DNA of 36,543 nt from Acidithiobacillus sp. (GCF_027322205.1 NZ_DAHVHY010000015.1:1-36543); one strand, 5' to 3'; shown: positions 10,951-19,912, counted from the stretch's first letter. Notes: generated by a model not told the origin, from the letters alone. Translations and numbers: made by a program.

Positions 10951-11691
10951 ATGGGCGCCAACGTTCTCTATAGAAGGGATATTATATCCGATGACCGATC
11001 GATTTTATTACCATCTATTGCCGGTGTGTCCCAGTTTAGTGCAGTAGATTACCCGGGACACTTGTGTGCCGTAATATATACCCAAGGTTGTCCGTGTCGC
11101 TGTCGTTACTGCCATAATCCAAACCTGCAGCGGGGGGGGCCGGGATCGTCGATTGTGTCATGGTCTATGGTTATGGAGTGGCTGGCGACGCGAAGTGGGT
11201 TACTGGATGCAGTAGCATTTTGTGGTGGCGAACCAACCGTCCATAAATCGTTATTATTGGCGATTAAGCAAGTAAAGGCATTGGGATTTAATGTCGCTCT
11301 GCACACGTCGGGGTTGTATCCACATAATTTTGCGAAGGTGCTCCCACTCTTGGATTGGGTTGGGTTCGATATCAAGTCCCCTTTTGCGCATTATCCTGAT
11401 GTCACCGGCGTCCCCGGAAGCGGTGGCAAGGTAAAAGAATCTCTCGAGCAGATGTTGTCCAGCAATATTTCCTATGAGCTCAGAACAACGGTACATAATG
11501 CCATTTTAAGTAGCGCAGATCTTGTTATGATGGCTCGCGAGTTGCAAATACTTGGTGTATCTAGGTGGGTGTTGCAACGCTTTAACAAGGCAGGATGTGC
11601 AGATTTAGAGTTGGTTGCTAGCCACACCGCAATAGATGGTGATCTGGTTGATAGGTTACGTGTCTATATACCAAATATCTTGGTTAGATAG
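10951..11691 (+). CDS. nrdG: Anaerobic ribonucleotide reductase activating protein (radical SAM)
   Basis: NrdG uses S-adenosylmethionine and a 4Fe-4S cluster to make the glycyl radical on NrdD. The 246-residue protein has the radical SAM motif in GCPCRCRYCHNP, with cluster ligands Cys47, Cys51 and Cys54, an extra Cys49, and the AFCGGEPT glycine-rich SAM-binding segment near residue 90. The N-terminal SQFSAVDYPGH is typical of the NrdG group. The ATG follows the stop of the glycyl-radical gene directly, so the three genes form one operon. Its target would be the separate 68-residue domain, a setting in which the activase meets its substrate as an independent protein. Confidence 0.9.
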   Translation: MGANVLYRRDIISDDRSILLPSIAGVSQFSAVDYPGHLCAVIYTQGCPCRCRYCHNPNLQRGGPGSSIVSWSMVMEWLATRSGLLDAVAFCGGEPTVHKSLLLAIKQVKALGFNVALHTSGLYPHNFAKVLPLLDWVGFDIKSPFAHYPDVTGVPGSGGKVKESLEQMLSSNISYELRTTVHNAILSSADLVMMARELQILGVSRWVLQRFNKAGCADLELVASHTAIDGDLVDRLRVYIPNILVR

Positions 11692-11767
11692 CGAAGCTGG
11701 TTCTACGTCGTTTTTAGTGAGGGGCGGCGTTAAAATTCGTTGTTTACGTATTTGTTCGGCTATATCA

Positions 11768-13312
11768 TTATTGTACGGGTTCCCGGCGTGCAAGTTTTAT
11801 AACCTTTTCCGCGACGCCAAGGTCTATAGATGATTCGGCACTAAACTCTCCTGAATATGCCGACTGTTCTTGCATGAGATCGTAACAATTGGCGCCAGCG
11901 ATATCCAATAACAAGGCGGGCATGTTTGCTGAGCGAAAAGCATATTCTCGTTTGATGTAAAAATTATTACAACACATTCCTAAGTAGGACTTGGTGCCAC
12001 GTTCCTTGAGTGCTTTTAGTGTAATCTCTAAATGTTCAAAATTGGTTACGGTGGTGACTTGTAATCCTTGCTGTCTGGCTATTTGGTATACCTGACCAAC
12101 ATCGCATTTTCCGCACTGGGAGCAGCCGTCATTATGCCGCCACTTGCACCAAGTGGGCTTGGCGCAGTATGGAACGAGCACCGTGTCAGCCTTTGCTACG
12201 ATATCGAAGGCATCCATTGTTCCATCAGGGTCATGGATCATGAAGGAACTCGCTGCCGATGGCGCTATGGAAAGTTTGGCAGCTATTCTATGTTGTTCGA
12301 AAAGGCGTCGGAGTAATACCATAATATGTTGTGGAGCAAATCTATACAATTCCCATTGATTCTCATAAAATAAATTATCCATTCGGTGCATGATTTCGCC
12401 TTCTGCTGCCCCACGCAGTACGGATTCAATTTTGCGAAACAGGTTGTGTGGCCGAATGTACACATTGCCAGTCAAGTGCAAGGATGATATCCGGATATTG
12501 GCGTCTAACTGTATGCGTCCGTGAAGTATGCCGCCTGGTGTAATGGTAAAGCTGCTATAGGTGATTTCATGAGCATTTTCTGTGAGATCATTGTGATTGC
12601 ATACGTATGTTTGCGATGTGTTATTAACCCATGGGACTTGCATGAGCGTTGGTAAGTTACATGATCGAGCGATAGATTGTGCTAAAGACTCCTTGAGCTG
12701 TAACAAGTCTGCATCGCTCAGGCTCGGCAGCGTGGTGAAGTGACAGGTGGCCGTACGTATGCCTGCTAGTGTTAATTTTTCCTTGGGAACACGTAGCGCG
12801 CGAAGCATCGTATTTATGTCCAATGACCTGTATAGAGTGCCATTTGCGATTAGTATGTTGTCTAACATACCGATATGGACGTTCCCCAGTTTTTGTTCAT
12901 GCGCATAGATATCATTGGGGCGATTGAACTTAATATTTTCATAACCGCTATTATATAGACCACGACAAACCGCCATACAAATGATATCAAGCCATTGTTC
13001 GATACTTAAACGTTGTGCCGGAAGCGTTAAGCTCCAACTAATTTGTTTGGGATATAAATACGATGTACCGCCGCCAGTTATACGCCGAATAATTGGGATG
13101 GACCTAGTCTGACAATATGCTGTCCGCACAGCAAAATTCTTGTCCTCATAGGCACCTAATGCCACGGTTTGTGTGTTTTCGTAAAATCGAAGCAATGGCA
13201 CATGGTCTGTACGTGTAACGATGATTTGCTGCGAATCCAGGACGATGTTATCGGCGCCGTTCCGAAGCCCACTATCCCCCCAAGTTAGCTTGTTCATAAA
13301 TCTTTTTCCCAT
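11768..13312 (-). CDS. Lipoate-protein ligase-like protein fused to a cysteine-rich DUF116 domain
   Basis: The 514-residue product has three parts. Residues about 10-225 resemble the LplA/BPL catalytic fold, with RRITGGGTSY near 76 and RPNDIYAHEQKLGN near 131, including the lysine equivalent to the active-site Lys of LplA. Residues about 254-310 resemble the LplA accessory domain (PGGILHGRIQL). Residues about 375-510 are a DUF116-like domain with a cysteine cluster C..C.WR...GC..CGKC near 383-403 and a later GMCCN, probably an iron-sulfur site. The start at 13312 overlaps the ubiV stop as TGATG, suggesting coupling; an alternative ATG at 13297 would give a more typical LplA N-terminus. Its substrate is unknown. 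Its place behind ubiV suggests work under anaerobic conditions. Confidence 0.8.
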   Translation of the reverse strand: MGKRFMNKLTWGDSGLRNGADNIVLDSQQIIVTRTDHVPLLRFYENTQTVALGAYEDKNFAVRTAYCQTRSIPIIRRITGGGTSYLYPKQISWSLTLPAQRLSIEQWLDIICMAVCRGLYNSGYENIKFNRPNDIYAHEQKLGNVHIGMLDNILIANGTLYRSLDINTMLRALRVPKEKLTLAGIRTATCHFTTLPSLSDADLLQLKESLAQSIARSCNLPTLMQVPWVNNTSQTYVCNHNDLTENAHEITYSSFTITPGGILHGRIQLDANIRISSLHLTGNVYIRPHNLFRKIESVLRGAAEGEIMHRMDNLFYENQWELYRFAPQHIMVLLRRLFEQHRIAAKLSIAPSAASSFMIHDPDGTMDAFDIVAKADTVLVPYCAKPTWCKWRHNDGCSQCGKCDVGQVYQIARQQGLQVTTVTNFEHLEITLKALKERGTKSYLGMCCNNFYIKREYAFRSANMPALLLDIAGANCYDLMQEQSAYSGEFSAESSIDLGVAEKVIKLARREPVQ

Positions 13313-14190
13313 CAGTCGTTGTGCGTCTGCATGAATGCCATGCCTGGCAAGCCATGCCAATAGCCGTTACAAGCAGGCGAGCGCCGCGCATCCTCGGAAA
13401 TAGATGCCCCACCTAAAGTTGCCTGAAATATTTTCACAACGGTATCTGTATCTTTGAGTTGTGGAGATATACGCACTACGTCTATATCCATATTCAACAT
13501 TGCCTCAGTCTCGTGCAGCAGATTGCATGGAACCCCTGATTGAAGCTGGATGCCATTCATGGTGAACAGGCGTTCATGCTCTTGTGTAAACAATGGCCGC
13601 CCTTCTGGATCCCGTATGCAGCGTTGTTCACACTCATCCTTGCCGATATTATCCGCACGGGCAGTGAAGCAGCGTGCCGAAAACGATAGCGGTAAATATC
13701 CATATGCGAAGACTTCAGTTTCCATGGCCTCCGGCCGCGTGTTTTGTAACGTGCCGATGGTCGTGGCGGGTAGTTCCACCGGTGGCACCCATCGAATTGC
13801 CCCAAGCTCGGCTAAGAGCGACAAGGTCTCGTTGTTATAACAGTTTATGTGGGGTCCTGCGACAAAGGGAAACCGCCCCGCCAGTAAATGAACTGCAGAC
13901 ATGTCATTGGCTTCGACAAGGTAATTGGCATTTGCACAAATCTTCTCTAATTGTAGAAGATCCGAGTTGGCTTCCGGGAGGGCTAGCGTGGAAAGCACAA
14001 CCTCCTTGCCGGCGTCAGTGAGTCGCGCCGCAATATTGAGCCAGTCCGCTCTACGCAGGGCGCGTCGTTTTGCGCACACGGTCTCTCCTAGATAAACAAT
14101 GTCTACAGGCCAGGTTGCTGCAGACTGATAAAATTGCTCTATAGTTTCCTTTGACCAGTAGTAGTGAATCGGGCCTAATGAAATCTTCAT
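13312..14190 (-). CDS. ubiV: O2-independent ubiquinone biosynthesis protein UbiV
   Basis: UbiV and UbiU form a 4Fe-4S heterodimer needed for the hydroxylation steps of ubiquinone synthesis without oxygen. This 292-residue peptidase U32-family protein has the UbiV cysteine set: Cys39 in GETVCAKR, and Cys174, Cys187 and Cys191 in RCFTARADNIGKDECEQRC, with the conserved FTMNGIQLQSG segment near 210. It follows ubiU after a 164-base gap that contains leader element B. The ATG at 14190 has no adjacent Shine-Dalgarno motif; the GGAG is in the element, 75 bases upstream. Confidence 0.93.
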   Translation of the reverse strand: MKISLGPIHYYWSKETIEQFYQSAATWPVDIVYLGETVCAKRRALRRADWLNIAARLTDAGKEVVLSTLALPEANSDLLQLEKICANANYLVEANDMSAVHLLAGRFPFVAGPHINCYNNETLSLLAELGAIRWVPPVELPATTIGTLQNTRPEAMETEVFAYGYLPLSFSARCFTARADNIGKDECEQRCIRDPEGRPLFTQEHERLFTMNGIQLQSGVPCNLLHETEAMLNMDIDVVRISPQLKDTDTVVKIFQATLGGASISEDARRSPACNGYWHGLPGMAFMQTHND

Positions 14191-14284
14191 TTTTTGCTCG
14201 GGAAGCCCTGGCCTTTACGCCGGGGAGGGATAGCGTGGCCTGCGTTGCAAGCCCCATTCCCGCACTCCTTTTGAGGATGCTATC
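14191..14284 (-). promoter_or_regulatory. Structured leader element, copy B (ubiV)
   Basis: Given in ubiV-strand order. Strand a GATAGC (14284-14279) pairs with a' GCTATC (14234-14229). GGAG is at 14268-14265. Strand b CGGGAA (14262-14257) pairs with b' TTCCCG (14204-14199). Hairpin 1 is GGCTTGC/GCAGGCC (14253-14247 with 14243-14237, loop AAC, one G-U). Hairpin 2 is a GC-rich stem around 14224-14206 with loop GTAAA. Eight bases lie between b' and the ATG at 14190. The conserved joining sequence AATGGGGC follows strand b as in copy D. Confidence 0.8.
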
Positions 14285-14354
14285 TTGTTGAACGAATATC
14301 CATAGCCATCGATTCGCTAAATCACGCCATGAGACGCCTGTATAATACCGGGAG

Positions 14355-15365
14355 TTAATGCCAAGGTCTGTGATATGCCCCGAGAGTATGGGATTGTCCT
14401 TCAGAAAGGCGATCCAGAGCAGATATCCACTGGTTTTTTACGGAATATCGCTCAGGATTCAAAGCGCAAAGATCTATGGCCGCGCGCAAGACGCGTGCGA
14501 CGACGGCGACATAGGCCGGACTTCGCTGGCGTCCTTCCACCTTGATGGCGGCTACATTATGCTGGAATAAATCTGGTAAGATATCCAGGACATTTAGGCT
14601 GGTAGGTTCCTCAATGGCGTAATATGGCTGCGCGTTGGTATAGTAGCGACCCTTGCACAAGGTGGGATAACCAGCCGCCTCATTAAGGCCATGGCGGTCA
14701 ATCAATACGCCATTTAGACGAGACTGGCGGCCCAGGGAGGTCTCCTCCCACCGGACAGACTCGGCTGGTGAACAAACCCCGTTGACATTGGGGGACCGGC
14801 CCGTAATGTAGGATGACAAGGCGCAACGACCTTCTACCATGACGCATAGACTTCCATAACCGAATACTTCGATTTCTACGGGGCTGTTGGCTATGGTATG
14901 CCAAAGTTGTGGTAAGGAGAGAACTCTTGGTAGAACGGCTCTCTGAATGCCAAATCGCTGGTGGTAGAACTCCAGAGCCTGATAAGTGGTGGCAGAGGCT
15001 TGCACGGAAAGATGCAAACGCAGATTGGGATGGTGGCTTGCAGCATAGCGCAGCAATCCAGGGTCCGCCATGATCGCGGCATCTATTCCAAGCATCGCAG
15101 CGCGATCCACTGCGCTGGTCCAGACAGACCAATTGTGTGTCTGTGGGTAGGTGTTGATGGCTAGCAGGACTTTTTTCCCGGCGCGATGCGCATATTCGAT
15201 GCCACGTGCGGCTTCATCCGGACCAAAATTAAGTCCAGGAAAATTGCGCGCGTTAGTATCGTCACGGAAGCCCATATATACAGCATCTGCACCATTATCA
15301 ACAGCAGCTTTCAAGGCAGGTAGTCCGCCTGCGGGGCAAACCAACTCCGGTTTACGGTTATTCAT
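14355..15365 (-). CDS. ubiU: O2-independent ubiquinone biosynthesis protein UbiU
   Basis: UbiU is the partner of UbiV in the oxygen-independent hydroxylation of ubiquinone precursors. The 336-residue U32-family protein starts with the family opening ELVCPAGGLPALKAAVDNGA and has the four cysteines expected for its 4Fe-4S cluster: Cys174, Cys181, Cys198 and Cys237, with spacing close to E. coli UbiU. The ATG at 15365 has a normal AAGGGA six bases upstream, unlike its two neighbours. It lies between ubiT and ubiV, 62 bases after the ubiT stop. Confidence 0.94.
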   Translation of the reverse strand: MNNRKPELVCPAGGLPALKAAVDNGADAVYMGFRDDTNARNFPGLNFGPDEAARGIEYAHRAGKKVLLAINTYPQTHNWSVWTSAVDRAAMLGIDAAIMADPGLLRYAASHHPNLRLHLSVQASATTYQALEFYHQRFGIQRAVLPRVLSLPQLWHTIANSPVEIEVFGYGSLCVMVEGRCALSSYITGRSPNVNGVCSPAESVRWEETSLGRQSRLNGVLIDRHGLNEAAGYPTLCKGRYYTNAQPYYAIEEPTSLNVLDILPDLFQHNVAAIKVEGRQRSPAYVAVVARVLRAAIDLCALNPERYSVKNQWISALDRLSEGQSHTLGAYHRPWH

Positions 15366-15427
15366 ATGATGTCCCTTCTATATGGATGAAGTTTTAATCC
15401 GTCAACGCCATTTCCGAATATGGGCAC

Positions 15428-15964
15428 TCAAGGCTGAAGGGCGCGATCCAGCAAGTCATGCAAGCGCCTATCGGCATGCGTTCTGCGGATGGTGCGATCT
15501 ATGGTTTGCCTTATTCGGGGACCAAATGGGGCCGGTAGCCCGTTGATCGGGGTGAGCCAATCAAAGTCTATCGAATCCAAAATATTCTTCAGGTGGAGTC
15601 CGATGGATGTTTCTCCTTCCAGTACCAGACGGCGCGCGAAGAAGAGGGTGTCCGGATCTTCGAGGCGTAGTGCGAGTCGGCAAAAATCCTTGGCGGTTCC
15701 TGCAATGCGCAAATCGACTGATCCAGCCAAGGCTAGAGCAATCCTCCCTCGCCTTATTGTTAAGCGAAAGGATTTTCCGAGGTCGGACACCTCAACCGCT
15801 ATGCGCCGTCCCTCTATCTGATAGAGATCCGATTGATGCTTCGCCAGAATCCAGTTGGCTGTGCCCACGAAGAGGGCCGTGAGCACTGGATCCATAAAAA
15901 TGGTTGTTGTGGCGATAAGCGGATGCCTTAGCGCGCGTCCTTGATGCATGAATTTTGTCGTCAT
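15428..15964 (-). CDS. ubiT: O2-independent ubiquinone biosynthesis accessory factor UbiT (SCP2 domain)
   Basis: UbiT has a sterol carrier protein 2 fold that binds quinone precursors and is needed with UbiU/UbiV for anaerobic ubiquinone synthesis. The protein has the SCP2-like core (about residues 45-150) with the strongly conserved FFARRLVLEGETSIGLHLKN and LDSIDFDW. The frame is open to 16021, but the start at 15964 (MTTKFMHQGR) is preferred because it is where leader element C ends and because 178 residues matches UbiT length (E. coli 174). Translation from 16021 would run through the element's pairing strands. ubiT, ubiU and ubiV run in order on the minus strand. Confidence 0.88.
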   Translation of the reverse strand: MTTKFMHQGRALRHPLIATTTIFMDPVLTALFVGTANWILAKHQSDLYQIEGRRIAVEVSDLGKSFRLTIRRGRIALALAGSVDLRIAGTAKDFCRLALRLEDPDTLFFARRLVLEGETSIGLHLKNILDSIDFDWLTPINGLPAPFGPRIRQTIDRTIRRTHADRRLHDLLDRALQP

Positions 15965-16074
15965 TAGTTTTTTGTGGGAAACCCCGCCCGACACTTTCGC
16001 CGGGGAGGAATAGCGCGGCATGTGTAAGATTGCCCCTTCCCACCTCTCCTTATCAGTCAGTTGTTACGCGCTAT
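15965..16074 (-). promoter_or_regulatory. Structured leader element, copy C (ubiT)
   Basis: Given in ubiT-strand order. Strand a ATAGCGC (16074-16068) pairs perfectly with a' GCGCTAT (16016-16010). GGAG is at 16049-16046. Strand b GTGGGAA (16043-16037) pairs perfectly with b' TTCCCAC (15980-15974). Hairpin 1 is GGCA/TGCC with a ten-base loop. Hairpin 2 is CCCGGC/GTCGGG around 16004-15987 with loop GAAAGT. Nine bases separate b' from the ATG at 15964. The G-U-compatible change GCGGGA to GTGGGA is matched by TCCCGC to TCCCAC, a compensatory pair. Confidence 0.8.
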
Positions 16075-16094
16075 GGGGATGCTCAATCGCCTTG

Positions 16095-16123
16095 TTGACA
16101 TTCTGTTGAAAAAGCGTTATCTA
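16095..16123 (+). promoter_or_regulatory. Candidate promoter for the nitronate monooxygenase-like gene
   Basis: A perfect TTGACA at 16095-16100, a 17-base spacer and a weak -10 TATCTA at 16118-16123 point toward the gene at 16196. The spacing is ideal but the -10 matches only three of six positions. Confidence 0.35.
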
Positions 16124-16195
16124 TAGATCATAGCAAAACATAAACAGATACGGAAGTACTATTAGCGTTCGCGCGGCGCAAGCGAGGTGGTTGAC

Positions 16196-17377
16196 ATGGA
16201 TTTCCCATATTTAAAGGTCAAAGGGCGGTCTCTGCTCCCAGTGATACAGGGAGGTATGGGTATTGGTGTTTCGGCACACAGTTTAGCCGGTGCCGTGGCG
16301 GCGGAAGGGGCTGTCGGAACCATTGCAAGCGTGGAGCTACGTCGTTTACATGAGGATTTGATGCGACCCTTGCGGCGCCTGAGAGATCCTGCAGCCTCGG
16401 CCAAGGCAAACCTGATCGCGCTAGATCGCGAGATCCAGGAAGCGCGCCGGATCGCAGGAAAAGAGGGCTTTATCGCCGTTAATGTCATGCATGCCATTTC
16501 CGGCTATCGAGAGCATGTGCTTCAAGCTATCAAGAGTGGGGTTAACGCGGTGATCGTGGGTGCGGGTCTGCCTATGGATTTACCTACGCTGGCGGCGGAG
16601 TTTCCCAAGGTCGCACTGATCCCGATCCTTTCTGAAACTCGCGGTGTTCAGGTGGTACTGCGCCGTTGGATGCGCCAGAAACGTCTTCCAGACGCCGTTG
16701 TTATCGAGAATCCCCAATTCGCGGGCGGGCACTTGGGAGCCACCAGGCTGGAGGAAGTTTCAGATTCCAAGTACGATTTTGCCAATGTCCTGCCCGCGAT
16801 CCGCAAACTGTTTGAAGAATTGGGTCTGAAACCTGATCAGATTCCGCTTGTCGCCGCTGGAGGGATCTCTTCTCTTCAGAAAATGCGGGAGATATTTTCC
16901 CTCGGCGGGAGCGGGGTTCAGTTGGGTACCCCGTTCGCTGTAACCACCGAAGGCGATGCGCATATCAATTTTAAGCGTGTTCTGGCCGATGCGACGCCTA
17001 AAGATCTTGTGACATTTATGAGTTCGGCGGGCCTGCCCGCGCGCGCGGTGCTTACCCCTTGGTTGCGCCGTTACTTGGGGCGCGAGGAAAAACTGCGTGC
17101 TTGTGCGAGCCAAGACCGTTCTCTGTGCCCAAGTCAGACGGAGTGCTTGCTACATTGCGGGTTCAAGGATGGCAATTCGTCTTCCGGACAGTTCTGCATT
17201 GAGGCCCAGTTGGCTGCTGCGCAACGCGGTGATGTGCAGCATGGGCTATTTTTTCGAGGCGCCGGACAGCTACCCTTCGACCAACAAATTAGAAGTGTTC
17301 GCGATCTTATTGCGACGCTGCTATATGAAGCCACATGGACAACTGCAGAGGATTGTATGTCAGCGATGGCAGTATGA
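16196..17377 (+). CDS. Nitronate monooxygenase / enoyl reductase-like FMN flavoprotein
   Basis: The 393-residue protein is a TIM-barrel FMN enzyme of the 2-nitropropane dioxygenase family. Visible motifs are VIQGGMGIGVS near residue 16, NPQFAGGHLGATR with the family histidine, VAAGGISS and GSGVQLGTPFA for phosphate binding. Members oxidise nitronates or reduce enoyl groups; the true substrate is not predictable here. The C-terminal third contains six Cys, including CPSQTECLLHCGF, unusual for the simplest family members. ATG at 16196 has GCGAGG eight bases upstream; GTG at 16187 is an alternative start. It is divergent from the ubiTUV genes, a neighbourhood that suggests a role in anaerobic growth. 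Confidence 0.8.
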   Translation: MDFPYLKVKGRSLLPVIQGGMGIGVSAHSLAGAVAAEGAVGTIASVELRRLHEDLMRPLRRLRDPAASAKANLIALDREIQEARRIAGKEGFIAVNVMHAISGYREHVLQAIKSGVNAVIVGAGLPMDLPTLAAEFPKVALIPILSETRGVQVVLRRWMRQKRLPDAVVIENPQFAGGHLGATRLEEVSDSKYDFANVLPAIRKLFEELGLKPDQIPLVAAGGISSLQKMREIFSLGGSGVQLGTPFAVTTEGDAHINFKRVLADATPKDLVTFMSSAGLPARAVLTPWLRRYLGREEKLRACASQDRSLCPSQTECLLHCGFKDGNSSSGQFCIEAQLAAAQRGDVQHGLFFRGAGQLPFDQQIRSVRDLIATLLYEATWTTAEDCMSAMAV

Positions 17378-17684
17378 CTTGACGGTCATGTCAGAAACGG
17401 CAGCCCCCAATGACTACAACGGCATTTGTTTGTGAAAATGTATCAGTTAATCATGATGTTACTGAACACTAACGCATGCGGTTGTTTGGCATAAAGTTTG
17501 CTGCACCTCGGTGTGAGTGGTCCGATCCCTGGTAGCGTGGGGTGCGCAGATGAAAGCATTCGTGTTTTGCACTGTTTCGCAATAACACATGTGTCATGGC
17601 GAGATGGTTTAACGAAGTGGCAACAAAGGCGGGAATAGCTTTTCACGCCAGGAATGGAAGAAATATTAAAAAAGGAGATCTAAC
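17378..17684. other. Intergenic region upstream of the cyc2-like gene
   Basis: These 307 bases contain no convincing gene. An AAGGAG motif at the end serves the cyc2-like start at 17685. No clear promoter pair, terminator or copy of the leader element was found, although the region must carry the control signals for the cyc2-like/cyc1-like pair. Confidence 0.5.
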
Positions 17685-19226
17685 ATGAAAATAAAGTCGG
17701 AGTGGAAGAATAAAGTCCGTTGGGCTACATGCGCTACGCTCATGGTCGGGGCGACGGCATTCTCAGTCGATGCGCTGGCTTTGCCGTCATTCGCTCGGCA
17801 GACCGGATGGTCTTGCGCAACCTGTCATACCTCCTACCCCCAGCTCACCCCGATGGGCCGCATGTTCAAGTTGCTTGGATTTACAACGACAAATCTGCAG
17901 CAACAGCAGAAAGTTGAGGCAAAATTCGGGAAAAGTGTCGGTTTGCTCATATCGAGGGTTTCACAGTTTTCTATCTTTTTGCAGACCTCTGCTACTAACG
18001 TAGGGGGAGGACAGGCAGTTTTTGGTGGTACGAATCTTGGTGCTTCACCGAATAACAACGTTCAATTCCCACAACAGGTTAGCTTATTTTATGCCGGTGA
18101 AATAACACCACATATTGGTTCGTTCTTGCATCTCACGTATTCCGGCGGAGGCAGTGGCACCGGTGGGGGCGGGTTTAGTTTCGATGACTCCAGCATCGTG
18201 TGGGCCCATCCATGGAAGATTGGTGCCAATGATCTTCTGGTCACCGGCGTAGACGTCAACAATACACCTACTTCCATGGACCTGTGGAATACCGTTCCAG
18301 ACTGGCAGGCGCCATTTTTTAGCTCTGATTATTCGTCCTGGGGCCACGTACCTCTGCCGTTCATTGAAGGCTCAGCTGGTGCTGGGTATCCATTGGCTGG
18401 TCTTGGTGTTTATGGGGCGGATATTTTCGGACCAAACAAAGCAAACTGGCTGTACGCGGATGCTGATGTCTATACGAATGGTCAAGGAATCCAAACTAAC
18501 CCGGTTGGTGGTTTTGCGGCATTTAACTCAGGACCCGCCGGTAGGCTTTCCGGGGCTGCGCCTTACGTCCGCCTGGCCTATCAGCATGATTGGGGCAAAT
18601 GGAATTGGGAGATTGGGGCCTATGGTATGTGGTCCAGCGTATATGATGCGTCGATACAGCCTGAATATACCATCGTGGATGTGAATGGAAATCCGCAGAC
18701 AATACCAACCGGAAATGCCTATAACTATAGCGGTGGCCCCATTGATACGTTCGATGATTATGACCTAGATACACAGCTTCAATGGCTTGACATCAACGAC
18801 AACAATAACGTCACGGTCCGTGCTGCATGGGTACACGAGCAGCAGCGGTTTGGGGGAGTAGGTGGAACTCTTCCAGCAGGCGCCCAATCCGCAAACTCGA
18901 CATCTCAGGCCGGCAGCTTGAATTTTTTCAACCTAAATGCAACCTACTGGTATCATGATCGGTACGGCATCCAAGGTGGATACCGGGATGTGTGGGGATC
19001 AAACAACCCCGGTCTCTACGGCACCACATACACGAATAATGGATCGCCTGATACAAGCAATGAATGGGTAGAACTTTCCTATCTCCCTTGGTGGAACACG
19101 CGTTTTTCACTGCGGTACAATATTTATAATAAGTTCAACGGAGTAGCTTCTGCAGCATCAAATAATCTCAATTATGGTGCCTCCGCATATAATACTCTAG
19201 AGCTACTGGCCTGGATTTCTTACTAG
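17685..19226 (+). CDS. Cyc2-like outer-membrane fused cytochrome-porin
   Basis: The 513-residue protein has a signal peptide ending near VDALA (residue 32), then directly one haem-binding CATCH at residues 44-48 inside SFARQTGWSCATCHTSYPQL, and then about 440 residues rich in Gly, Asn, Tyr, Trp and Ser with alternating hydrophobic pattern, ending in ISY. This is the plan of Cyc2, the outer-membrane cytochrome-porin that takes electrons from ferrous iron at the cell surface. Length is close to Cyc2 of A. ferrooxidans (485). AAGGAG is placed well before the ATG. The next gene is Cyc1-like, as in the rus operon, but no coxBACD or rusticyanin gene follows here. Family membership is well supported; the electron donor is inferred. 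Confidence 0.85.
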   Translation: MKIKSEWKNKVRWATCATLMVGATAFSVDALALPSFARQTGWSCATCHTSYPQLTPMGRMFKLLGFTTTNLQQQQKVEAKFGKSVGLLISRVSQFSIFLQTSATNVGGGQAVFGGTNLGASPNNNVQFPQQVSLFYAGEITPHIGSFLHLTYSGGGSGTGGGGFSFDDSSIVWAHPWKIGANDLLVTGVDVNNTPTSMDLWNTVPDWQAPFFSSDYSSWGHVPLPFIEGSAGAGYPLAGLGVYGADIFGPNKANWLYADADVYTNGQGIQTNPVGGFAAFNSGPAGRLSGAAPYVRLAYQHDWGKWNWEIGAYGMWSSVYDASIQPEYTIVDVNGNPQTIPTGNAYNYSGGPIDTFDDYDLDTQLQWLDINDNNNVTVRAAWVHEQQRFGGVGGTLPAGAQSANSTSQAGSLNFFNLNATYWYHDRYGIQGGYRDVWGSNNPGLYGTTYTNNGSPDTSNEWVELSYLPWWNTRFSLRYNIYNKFNGVASAASNNLNYGASAYNTLELLAWISY

Positions 19227-19239
19227 GAGGGTGTACACA

Positions 19240-19887
19240 ATGAAACCAATAATGAGTCTGAAAAAGTGGGCATCTCCTGCACAAAACAAGACCGTTGTTG
19301 TTGGTGGTGCTGTGGTGGCCATTGCGTTACTCGCATCGTGTCCAACGCTGGCGAGCGTCCCCCAGTCGGTCCAACAGTCATGCATGGTCTGCCACGGGCA
19401 GACCGGAGAGAACACCATCTATCCAATTGTCCCTCGGCTTAACGGTCAGTTGGTGCAATATCTCGCATGGCAACTTAAGCAGTTCAAGAAGCACACGCGT
19501 GCGGATCAAAATGCGCAGATTTATATGTGGCCAGTTGCTCAAGCCTTGGATCAGCAGGAAATACAGTCGCTTGCGAAGTATTATGCGGCGCAGTCGCCTA
19601 TGCACAGTGCGTCCTCGCCGCGTCCAGGAGTGTCTGCCGGCAAACAAATATTTCTGCAAGGCATCGCTGCAAAGGGCATTCCAGCATGTATGGCATGCCA
19701 TACCGTAAACGCGACCGGTATGGGGACATTCCCACGATTGGCGGGGCAGCGATATGAATATCTGGTTCAGCAATTGGAATATATGCATGCTGGAAGCAGG
19801 GCGAATCCCATTATGCAGCCTATAGCAGAGAAGCTAACGATCCGGCAAATGCGGGATGTGGCGGCTTATCTGTCCGGTCTGCATTGA
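19240..19887 (+). CDS. Cyc1-like dihaem cytochrome c4
   Basis: The 215-residue periplasmic or membrane-anchored protein has a hydrophobic N-terminal signal (about residues 18-38) and two c-type haem sites, CMVCH at 48-52 and CMACH at 150-154, each followed by the PRLAGQ-type segment of c4 cytochromes. The stretches YPIVPRL, SRADQN-like TRADQN and IYMWPVAQALD are those of Cyc1 from the A. ferrooxidans rus operon, which passes electrons from rusticyanin to the aa3 oxidase. AGGAGG lies nine bases before the ATG, 13 bases after the cyc2-like stop, so the two genes are co-transcribed. The usual partner gene order cyc2-cyc1 is preserved. Confidence 0.88.
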   Translation: MKPIMSLKKWASPAQNKTVVVGGAVVAIALLASCPTLASVPQSVQQSCMVCHGQTGENTIYPIVPRLNGQLVQYLAWQLKQFKKHTRADQNAQIYMWPVAQALDQQEIQSLAKYYAAQSPMHSASSPRPGVSAGKQIFLQGIAAKGIPACMACHTVNATGMGTFPRLAGQRYEYLVQQLEYMHAGSRANPIMQPIAEKLTIRQMRDVAAYLSGLH

Positions 19888-19912
19888 GATGTGGTGGGAT
19901 TTAATGGTGGTT

